A stretch of DNA of 14,783 nt from Thermoleophilia bacterium UBA5186 (GTDB lineage Bacteria; Actinomycetota; Thermoleophilia; Gaiellales; Gaiellaceae). Of this stretch, positions 5,565-12,900 are shown in pieces. The translations under genes and the position numbers were made by a program. Below the pieces are notes generated by a model. The model was not told the DNA's origin. It made no database searches and worked only from the letters and a program-made list of their open reading frames with translations. Position 1 is the first letter of the stretch, and each line of letters begins with the position of its first letter. The DNA is taken from assembly GCA_002413095.1 (NCBI GenBank), contig DHWI01000108.1:1-14783 (forward strand), read 5' to 3'.

Positions 5565-6758
5565 TCATCCGCCGACCGCTGCCGGTCCGACGTGCGCTAG
5601 CCGGGCCACCATGTCGCACCGGAGCAAGTACGCGTCGAGCAAAGCCGCCGCCTCCTCCTCGTTGCCGGGGAAGAGGTGGCCGTACCGATCCAGGGTGATC
5701 GTGATCGACGAGTGCCCCAAATACGTCCCGAGCGCCTTCGCGTTCACCCCCGCCGCAATCATCAGCGAGGCGTACGTGTGCCGCGCCTCGTGAAGCCCGA
5801 TCGGCGTCAGCTTCGTGTGCTTCCAAGCCGTGGCCGCACGCCGCCGCACCGCCGACGGCGTGAACGGCCGGGAGCCGGTCGGCCCGAACACGAACCCGGC
5901 CCCGCCGGTCGCGAGCTTGTGCTCGATCAGGTAGTCGCGCAGCACCGACGCGATCGGTACCGTCCGCCGCGCCGCCGCCGACTTAGGCTCGATCGGCCCG
6001 GCCTGCGCGTCCCACGAGCGCTCGACGCGAAGCACGCCTGCGGCAAGGTCTATGTCGTCCCACTTCAGCGCTTGCAGCTCGCCACGGCGAAGGCCCGCAT
6101 ACAAGGCCGTCGCCCACAGCGGCCGATCGGCCGGGGCGAGCGCCGCGAGCAGAGCCGCTCCCTCTGCCGGATCGGCGATCCGGTCACGCGTCCCGCGCAC
6201 CGCCGGAAGCGTCACCCCTGCGGTCGGGTTCACGGCCACGTCGCCGCGGGAGATGGCCCGCCGGTAGATCGCCCGGAGCGGCATCAGCGCGTTGCGGATC
6301 GTGCTCGGGTCGAGGCCGTCGGCGAGCATCCGATCGGCCACGTCCTGCACGTCCCGTCGCTCGATCGCCGTCAGCTTCGCGCCACCGAGTCCAGGCAGTA
6401 GCCGCGTCGTGAGCGCCTGCGAGTAGCCGCGCAGCACGCTCGGCTTGTAGACGTCGCCGCCGCGGGTGCGGATCGTGCCCGCCTTCGCGCCGTCGAGCCA
6501 CGCCTCGGCCGCCTCGCGGAGCGTCGTCGTCGTCGCCGCGCGCATCGTGCCCTTGCGGAGCGCCACGGTCGCGTCGGCGCGCCAGGCGCGGGCCGCGGCC
6601 TGCGTCGGGAACGACTTGCGGAGCTTGCGGCCGTCGCGCTTCGAGAAGACGCCGGCCTCATAGGACGGCTTGCACCGGCACGAGCCTCCGTCGAGCGACG
6701 GGCAGGTGCGGGAGTGGCGGGCACGGATGCCCTGCGGAGACTTACGCTTGGTCTGCAT
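5565..6758 (-). CDS. int: Tyrosine-family site-specific integrase, 397 aa
   Basis: Catalytic residues are all visible: R224 in AGLRRGEL, K259, H323-x2-R326 in HEARHTYAS, H349 in LGHSS, and nucleophile Y359 in DRYGHL. The N-terminus (15-33) has RHSRTC...CRCKPSYEA, a small Cys/His-rich head seen in integrases of actinobacterial elements, followed by an AP2-like arm-binding region (about 35-70) and a SAM-like core-binding domain (about 78-172). The ATG at 6758 has an AGGAGG at 6775-6770, 11 bases upstream. It integrates the element into, and with the excisionase removes it from, an attachment site; the tRNA-Trp fragment at 227-268 is the only candidate here. Repeats at 6849-6869 and 7008-7028 upstream match those beside the tRNA fragment. 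A broken close paralogue lies at 1347-1570. Confidence 0.95.
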   Translation of the reverse strand: MQTKRKSPQGIRARHSRTCPSLDGGSCRCKPSYEAGVFSKRDGRKLRKSFPTQAAARAWRADATVALRKGTMRAATTTTLREAAEAWLDGAKAGTIRTRGGDVYKPSVLRGYSQALTTRLLPGLGGAKLTAIERRDVQDVADRMLADGLDPSTIRNALMPLRAIYRRAISRGDVAVNPTAGVTLPAVRGTRDRIADPAEGAALLAALAPADRPLWATALYAGLRRGELQALKWDDIDLAAGVLRVERSWDAQAGPIEPKSAAARRTVPIASVLRDYLIEHKLATGGAGFVFGPTGSRPFTPSAVRRRAATAWKHTKLTPIGLHEARHTYASLMIAAGVNAKALGTYLGHSSITITLDRYGHLFPGNEEEAAALLDAYLLRCDMVARLAHVGPAAVGG

Positions 6759-6848
6759 GGGAGCTAGTGCCTCCTGTGTCGGGGCGGGGCCGTTGACGCG
6801 GTGCCCGCCCGTTTGGTTTTGACTTGCACGCTCAGTCTACACCGGCTC

Positions 6849-6869
6849 ACTGGCGCGCGATTGGCGCGC
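6849..6869 (+). repeat. ACTGGCGCGC direct-repeat pair upstream of int
   Basis: ACTGGCGCGC (6849-6858) and ATTGGCGCGC (6860-6869) repeat with an 11-bp period, 90 bases upstream of the integrase start. The first is identical to the repeats at 321-342 and 7019-7028. A candidate integrase or excisionase arm-type site. Confidence 0.5.
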
Positions 6870-7007
6870 AGCCCCGCGAGGCCGCTGCCCACGCGGGATC
6901 GGGACCGGCTCTCGGTTCCAGTAACCGGCGTCACGGCGTCCGCTCCGCGCCTACGGTCGCGCGGCAGATTTTCGAGCCGGATTCGCGCCTCCGCCCGATC
7001 TAGGGTC

Positions 7008-7028
7008 GCTGGCGCACGACTGGCGCGC
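7008..7028 (+). repeat. Second ACTGGCGCGC direct-repeat pair upstream of int
   Basis: GCTGGCGCAC (7008-7017) and ACTGGCGCGC (7019-7028) have the same 11-bp period and orientation as the pair at 6849-6869. The pair lies between the int start and the stop of the excisionase-like gene. The 313-bp stretch 6759-7071 holds no other gene that I can support. Confidence 0.5.
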
Positions 7029-7071
7029 ACCGCTCCGTTTGCAACGCTTTCGTTAGGCCTCCCGGTGAACA

Positions 7072-7287
7072 TCACCGCCACCGCTCGCCGCCGACCGCCA
7101 ATGCTGCCTCTGCAACCAGCCACCGCTCGAGCTCAACGATTGGGACCAGGCGCCGGCGGCCACGGCGGACAACGCGTAACTCCGAAATGATGTGCTCGTC
7201 GAAGAAGTCGCGGGAGACGCCGAGTGCAATAGACGCCTCATCCGGCGACAACGCGAGTCGCGTGATTGGCGGGCGACGGTCGCTCAC
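7072..7287 (-). CDS. xis: Excisionase-like HTH DNA-binding protein, 71 aa
   Basis: The product contains LALSPDEASIALGVSRDFFD then LRVVRRGRRRLVPIVELERW, the MerR-like winged helix-turn-helix of the excisionase family (helix-turn-helix, then a basic wing, then a V/I-P-x-x-E-L-x-x-W/L end). Such proteins bend DNA at attachment sites and direct the integrase towards excision, or act as regulators. GTG at 7287 was chosen because it makes a GTGA overlap with the stop of the upstream replication gene and gives the family's usual length; an ATG at 7359 would add 24 residues inside the upstream gene. It is followed 313 bases later by int. Confidence 0.85.
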   Translation of the reverse strand: MSDRRPPITRLALSPDEASIALGVSRDFFDEHIISELRVVRRGRRRLVPIVELERWLVAEAALAVGGERWR

Positions 7288-8384
7288 GCGCCGACCTTGG
7301 TAGGACGCCAGATACCGCAGCCATCGCCGAAGGCGCCAGACGGAATCTCGGGTGTCCACGTCCCGACACTGAGCCCGGCCTCACGCGCGCGTCTGCGCCA
7401 TCGGTAGTACGCGTCGCGCGGCAGGCGTTGGCGGAGAATCGCAAGGCCCTCGGGATGCTCTGCGAAGTACAAACCGGCGGCGGCGAACGCGGCGGCGTGT
7501 GACCAGCCGCCGTAACTGTCGATCAATGTTCCGAGGTCGGCGTGATCGACTCCACGGAGTGGAGCCAGCACCTCAAGCAATAAGTTCCTCACGTCGCTGC
7601 CCCGATAGCCCTGCTCATGGATGAGTCGGAGCTTCGGCCGCCGCCGGTCCTGAATCTCAAAGCGGAGAATCTTGTCTCGCTGTGATTCAGCCCAGAACTG
7701 GTCACGCGCGCGACGCCTTGCTCCCGCGATGAGCCGATCACGGTCGTATGCGGTGAGGCCTACGAATCCGGCGGGGTCAAGCGCGAGCGGGAACCCTTCC
7801 TTCGCCTCCTGCTCCGCGACCTCAGCCCCCTTGTCATAGAACCGGTAGAGAGAACGCGTGCCATAGCCCCAAGTAACGGACCGGCCACCGTGGGGAGAGA
7901 CGTTTTCGGTTCGAATCTTCCGCGGAGCGTGAAACGAGACTTTGAGCTGCTCGAGGATGGCTGCCACCGACTCGACCGGCCACTGGTAGGCGTAGTCGAG
8001 TCTGGCAACGTCCGCTAAACGAAGATCGAGTGATGTATCGGCGAGCTCTGAGGCGATCGCCGTCAAATTCCTGAGCGCCCTGTGCACCCCGTCCTCGTTG
8101 AGCACTACATCGTTTCGGCCAGTGAGGACCTTGGGGAGTGACGCACGGACCTCGACACGCCCCTCCCGGTACATGAAGTCGACAAAGCCCGACTTCCAAT
8201 GGCCGTATCGGCCGACCCGGTCGCCGTACTGCTTGGTCTTGATCTGCCCCTCGGCGTCTCCGAGACGAAGAGCAAGGTCGCGCCAATCCAGAGGGACTGG
8301 CGGCGAAAGTGGATCCACTCGCCTCCCGCGGCGGGATGCTGCACCTGGTGCATGACCCCAAACGAGCGCAACGCTGTCGATCAC
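7284..8384 (-). CDS. rep: Replication initiator, phage/plasmid gene II/X-like, 366 aa
   Basis: The N-terminus MIDSVALVW and the blocks VEVRASLPKVLTGRND (77-92), VARLDYAYQWPV (126-137), RSLYRFYDKGAEV (177-189) and LRFEIQDRRRPKLR (240-253) match the general pattern of gene II/X-type rolling-circle initiators (Phage_CRI-like), found in filamentous phages and actinobacterial integrative elements. These nick an origin to start replication of the excised circle. The nicking Tyr cannot be assigned by eye. GTG 8384 overlaps the TGA of the upstream gene, and its own TGA overlaps the GTG of the excisionase gene. The repeats at 9129-9298 upstream of this operon are the likely origin. Confidence 0.8.
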   Translation of the reverse strand: MIDSVALVWGHAPGAASRRGRRVDPLSPPVPLDWRDLALRLGDAEGQIKTKQYGDRVGRYGHWKSGFVDFMYREGRVEVRASLPKVLTGRNDVVLNEDGVHRALRNLTAIASELADTSLDLRLADVARLDYAYQWPVESVAAILEQLKVSFHAPRKIRTENVSPHGGRSVTWGYGTRSLYRFYDKGAEVAEQEAKEGFPLALDPAGFVGLTAYDRDRLIAGARRRARDQFWAESQRDKILRFEIQDRRRPKLRLIHEQGYRGSDVRNLLLEVLAPLRGVDHADLGTLIDSYGGWSHAAAFAAAGLYFAEHPEGLAILRQRLPRDAYYRWRRRAREAGLSVGTWTPEIPSGAFGDGCGIWRPTKVGA

Positions 8385-9007
8385 GCCCCGCCGCCGATGG
8401 TCGCGGGCGGCCCGTAGACGGATACGGTCGACTTCGGCCGACTGTCAGAGGACGTTAAAGACGTCGACCAAACGTCGCCGAGCGGGCCAGGGGGTCTTGG
8501 TGGCGGAGGTTCTTCGGCTTGTCGAGGCGGGCCGCGGCGCGAACAACGTGTTCCGCGACGGCTGATCCGGCGCCGAGCCCTCGATCGAGGGCGGCAGCGC
8601 ATCGGCGATGCAAACGAACGGACGCGCCGGAAGTGGTGAGCCTGCCTGACGTGGCGCATGGCGTCGGAGTTCGCTCGATCGGCAAAGGCCACTGCAGACC
8701 GTGCGGTAGCGAAGAGACGTTTAGCCCGAACCACGTGCTCATCCAGCATGTCGATCACCGACTCGAGAGAGTCGCCGGAACGAATCGCTACGGCGACGCC
8801 GGGTGGTGCGACGCGTCGCAAGAGCTCGCGAGCATCATGGTCGCGACCGGCCTCCGCGGCAGCCCAGGCAGCGCGAACGGCAATGACTACTTCATCAATC
8901 TGGGCGCGGAGCGCCTGAGTGCTGGCGACTATCCGCTCCGTCGTCTCGAGCGTGTCCCGGAACAGCTCCCGAGGTGTGGTCGCCCCGACTCGCACCCGAC
9001 CAGCCAT
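8381..9007 (-). CDS. Unknown 208-aa protein, first gene of the rep-xis operon
   Basis: No family recognised. Residues 1-124 look like a normal helical protein (ETTERIVASTQALRAQIDEV; AWAAAEAGRDHDARELLRRV). From about residue 126 the sequence becomes Arg-rich, then Pro-rich (EEPPPPRPPGPLG) and ends with a GTGA overlap with rep. Over about 8470-8640 a different minus-strand frame, stopping at 8455, has better third-position G/C and a more natural product (AALDRGLGAGSAVAEHVVRA, then ARLDKPKNL). So either the tail is disordered or a frameshift at about 8620-8650 swaps the C-terminus. A GGAGG touches the ATG at 9007; an in-frame GTG at 8995 would have usable spacing and may be the real start. Confidence 0.6.
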   Translation of the reverse strand: MAGRVRVGATTPRELFRDTLETTERIVASTQALRAQIDEVVIAVRAAWAAAEAGRDHDARELLRRVAPPGVAVAIRSGDSLESVIDMLDEHVVRAKRLFATARSAVAFADRANSDAMRHVRQAHHFRRVRSFASPMRCRPRSRARRRISRRGTRCSRRGPPRQAEEPPPPRPPGPLGDVWSTSLTSSDSRPKSTVSVYGPPATIGGGA

Positions 9008-9128
9008 CCTCCGAGATCGTAATGACCTCCACGGACGGACTTGCTGGCGGCCTCGTTCAACGCCGGTTGCGGGTCAGGAACCTCGCTTTTGGCTTTAGCC
9101 GGAAATCCGAAAGCGCTGCGCAGATAGC

Positions 9129-9298
9129 TAGCCGGGGATCCCTGCTTCGATCAGTCGCCGGGGCCTGGAAAGCCGGGGATTAGCCGGGGATTCCCGGCTT
9201 TCCGCAGTTTGCCGGAAACCGTGGTCGAAAGCCGGACACTAGCCGGGAATTCCCGGCATACCCCAATTTGCCGGAACGGGTAGTCGGAAGCCGGATGC
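9129..9298. repeat. 59-bp direct repeats with palindromes, candidate replication origin
   Basis: Units 9181-9239 and 9240-9298 are head-to-tail and agree at 47 of 59 positions. A degenerate 52-bp third unit precedes them (9129-9180). Each full unit starts TAGCCGGG and holds a palindrome: GCCGGG-GATT-CCCGGC at 9183-9198 and the perfect GCCGGGAATTCCCGGC at 9242-9257, then TTTGCCGGAA and AAGCCGGA. No gene covers the block. It lies just upstream of the operon that encodes the replication initiator, so iterons or a double-strand origin are the likely role. Regulatory binding sites for the operon are the alternative. Confidence 0.6.
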
Positions 9299-9357
9299 TC
9301 CGCCCTCCAACACGGGCGTCCGCCATGGCTTGTCCCGCTGCCCGCCGCACCCCGAAC

Positions 9358-9742
9358 CTATGGCATGCCCGGCACGGTCTTACTCGCCGGGCCCGTCGCC
9401 GCGCCGCGCCGCGCCTCGGCGGCCGCTTCGCGGGCACTATCGAGGACGACGCGCAGGTGTTGGCCGATCCCCTCGTATTGCTCGTCGAGCCGCGTAACAA
9501 CCTGCTCGTAGAACTCTTCGCTCCCGCCGGCGCGCGCCCTCTGATAGCTGGTTGCGAACCTTCGCCCCGTGCGCTCAGTTCGGGAACGGAGCTGTCTAGG
9601 GGCTCGGCAGGAACTCGATCTCGCTGCTCGAGACCTGGGTCAGGGCGTCGAGATCGATTTCCGGGTACATCAGCGCGAAGGCGTGCTCATCACGAAGGTG
9701 CCGCTCCTGCCAGCGTCGGTAGAGTCGATGGCTACTACCTCT
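9358..9742 (-). pseudogene. Broken minus-strand coding sequence of unknown family
   Basis: Two minus-strand frames carry natural-looking protein separated by one frame change. The first (9742 to a TAG at 9598-9596) reads SHRLYRRWQERHLRDEHAFA, then LMYPEIDLDALTQVSSSEIE. The second (about 9605 to a TAG at 9360-9358) reads FATSYQRARAGGSEEFYEQV, then TRLDEQYEGIGQHLRVVLDS and an Ala-rich tail. A shift near 9600 would join them; the first frame has a TGA at 9745-9743, so a second lesion or the true start is near there. No good start codon with a ribosome site was found. The plus strand at about 9725-9840 also has a coding-like end (YLFKRNEANKEDLVDPWEVA), so strand assignment above 9740 is unsure. 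Confidence 0.4.
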
Positions 9743-9875
9743 TCAAGCGCAATGAAGCCAACAAGGAAGATCTCGTTGACCCGTGGGAAGTGGCCGACGA
9801 GCAGGTTGTCGAACTAGCCGACCAGATCGACGAACCGTAAGCCGCCCAACTCATTCGGCCGCTGCGCTGAGACCG

Positions 9876-9899
9876 GCCTGCCCACTGAAAGGGGCAAGC
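9876..9899. terminator. Hairpin downstream of the helicase-nuclease gene
   Basis: An 8-bp stem with one G-T pair on the minus strand (9899-9892 with 9883-9876) closes on an 8-base loop, 18 bases after the stop of the 1380-aa gene. No clear T-run follows, so it is a terminator candidate only. Confidence 0.35.
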
Positions 9900-9917
9900 T
9901 AGCTCGTCGCCGGCCCC

Positions 9918-12900
9918 CTACGCTCGCGCCTGTCTGATCGCGGCGCGGATGGCCGCGACAATCTTCGTGCCGCGCTTCTGAAATCCGAGTTCGGCCATCG
10001 TGTCGAGCAAGAGATCATCTTCCGTGCGGACGAGATCGTCAGTCTCAATCCAGCGGACCACCTGCACTAGCTGAGCCCTTGTGTAGGTGCCGATCGGCTG
10101 GTTGCGCCGGACCCGCGGACGCGCTCCTCGCCGTGAAGACACGGACGCTTCAACGTCGGAGCGCGGAACGCGCTTGATGACGTAGGGGTCCGCCGGCGGA
10201 TCGTCGTCGGCAGCTGCGTCTTCGCGGTCTGCAGCCTCAACCGCCTGTCGGTACGCATCCATGACCTTCTCTACGCACTTGTCGCGGTTGTAGAACCAAT
10301 CGCTCGACCAGATCCGGTGGAAGCGCCAGCCGATGCGCTCGAGCTGCTCCTGCCGCAGGCGGTCACGGTCGCGGGCCGACTCGGAGGAGTGGTACGTCGC
10401 GCCGTCGCACTCGATCGCGAGCACGTGTCGACCGGGCTGAGTCGGGTGCGCGACGGCGTAGTCGATCCAATAGCCAGAGGAGCCGTACTGGGCGACGAGC
10501 TTCAGCCCGTGTCTGCTCAACGTGTCCCGGACGTCGACCTCGAACGGGTTCAGTTCCGGCTTCTCAATTATCACGTCGCCCAGGTTCTCGCCGCCCGAGT
10601 CGACGTACTGCAGGTACTGGCGAAGCAACTCAACACCCGCCGCCTGCGAACGCTCTGGGTCCATGTCACGCGCTTCAAACGAGGACACGAGAGTGATCCG
10701 GTGCTTCGCCCGCGTTATCGCGACGTTGAGGCGGCGCTCACCGCCCTCGGTCAGCAATGGCCCGAAACGGTATGGCAGGTCTCCGCGCGCGTTTTTCCCG
10801 TACCCGATCGACAGAATGATCGCGTCGCGCTCGTCTCCCTGGACTCGCTCGAGGTTCTTGACGAAGAAGCGCTCCTCCTTGTCCTCGCCGAAGAAGTCGC
10901 CGACCTCGATCTCGAGCTCGGGGTTTTCGCGCAACCGTTGCAGACGGCACTCGTCGATCCGGTTCGCATGCTTGATGCCCATCGCGATCACACCGAGCGA
11001 CTCGTTAGGGCGTTCTCGCGCGTGCTCGACGATAAGTTCGACCACCGCGTCGACCTCGGGGCTCGGACTGTTCGTCTCAGATGTCGGGTCGTGCGGGACG
11101 AGCACGTGCCTGAGCACTTGGTCGCCACCTACGCCGGGAAATGTGATCAGCATCCGGTCGTAGATGTGTGCGTTCGAGAATGCGATCAAGCGTTCGTCGC
11201 GGCTGCGATAGTGCCAGCGCAGCATCCGTGGCCGCAGCAGCGAACCGAGCGCGTCGAGAATCGACTCGAAGCCGACCGTGCCGCCGACCGCCGAGCGCGG
11301 CGTCGCCTGTTCGTCCTGCTCCTCCTCTTCTTCCTCGGGCGACTCCGACACGAAGAACGCTGTTGGCGGCAGCTGCTTCTCGTCGCCGGCAACGACAAGC
11401 TGTCGGCCGCGCAGTAACGCCGGGATCGCATCCGAGGGGGTTACCTGGGAGGCCTCGTCGAAGATCACCGCGTCGAAGTACGTCTTTGGCGGCAGCAGCT
11501 GGCTAACGACGAGTGGGCTCATTGCCCAGCACGGCTTTAGCGCCAGCAGGACATCCGCAGTTTCTCGCACGAGGTCCCGTACTGGCATGTGCCGTCGCTT
11601 GAGCCGCGCCTGGTGCTCAACAATTTCGGACTGATCGCGCTGCTCGTCGCGGGTGCGTGCCGTCTGCTCGGCGCAGAGGCGCCGGATCCGCCCGGACGTC
11701 GTCTCGAGATGCTCGCGGTCGCCCTTGCGGAAGTCGTCGACTGCCTTCTCGTGCTTGGACGGGTTAAAGCCCTCGACGAGCCGATCCGAGAGTGCGAGCG
11801 TGTCGAGGATCGACTGCAGCCAGACGAACCGGAACGTCTTGATCGCCGTTTCCTCGCTGACGGCACGCCCCTGCATCTCAGCGATGAACTCACCGAGCCC
11901 TGCGGCAAGGAAGCCCGTGCGGAGCCGGTGGAGCTCCGGCAGCGTTATTAGCGTGCCGCGGTCGCCGATGAGCAGCTCGAGCAAATCGCGCACGTCACCG
12001 CTGCCGAGACCTTCAAGATCGTCGAGACGCGTCAGCTCGGCCAGCCTCGCAAGCTCTCGCGTCAGCTCCGCGTAATACGCGGCGATCTGCTCGAGGTCGT
12101 CCGGCGCCCGCGGACTGCTCTCACCGCCCAAGGTACTCCAGCGTGTCCGTTGATCGAGAGCCGCCTGCGCGTGCGCGAGCAGCCGCGCATCGCCGGTTTT
12201 CGGCTGGCGCATTAGCGGGCGTAGGGATGAACGCGCCTGCTTGTATTCGCCGGATAGGAGAGATGCCTTCATCCGCGCGAAGCCGCTCGTTTCGGCGGGC
12301 GCCAGCTGAACGATGAGCGTCTCCAGTTCCTGCTCGTAAAGAGAGGGCTCGCAGTCCTCGAGCGTCGCCGCGACGTCCTGCCATAGTTGCAACCGCGGCG
12401 CCCACTCCGCGACCGTCGCCGCCGCCGGCAGCCTCGTCGACTCGCTTGCCCGCTCGAGCGCATCGATCGCTTGTGGCAGCCGATGCCTGCGTAGTTCCTC
12501 GACGACGGCGTTGGCATGTTGTGCTTCTTCGGCGCTGGCGACGGTCGCCTGTGACCACGGACGTCCTGAGCTCGCGAGGCTGAAGCCGTCGAGCCGTGCG
12601 TACTCCGCCAGATCCTCCTCGACTGCCGGGACTGCCTTACGGTCGAGTCGCGCAAGCACCTCGCCGCCTACGCGCAACTCGCTCTCGAAGCCACGCAGTG
12701 CGAGTAGCTGGGAGCGCAACTCGTAGAGAGTGATTCCCCACGGCATCCGTTCCTCGTGTAGCGCGCGCACGTACTCGTTCAGCTCATCGCGCCGCTTTTC
12801 GAGCTTGCGCTGCTCCTGCTGACGCTCGACTCGCGGCGCCGTCCGCGAGGCCGCAAGTGCGGCGCCGATTTTTGCGGCGAATGCCCGCCTCGAGCCGATC

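Noticed and set aside
4522..5793. 423-aa plus-strand reading frame
   Set aside because: It is antisense to the 261-aa gene and the end of int, and has low-complexity Arg/Ala content.
5676..6401. 241-aa plus-strand reading frame
   Set aside because: Antisense to the integrase, which has complete catalytic motifs.
9129..9298. CRISPR array
   Set aside because: Units are repeated over their whole length with no unique spacers of constant size between short identical repeats.
9268..9840. 190-aa plus-strand reading frame as a real gene
   Set aside because: Most of it is Arg/Pro/Ser-rich; only the last 40 residues look natural and the minus strand is more convincing over 9358-9742.
10317..11417. 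366-aa plus-strand reading frame
   Set aside because: Mirror frame of the helicase-nuclease gene, whose motifs are intact through this stretch.
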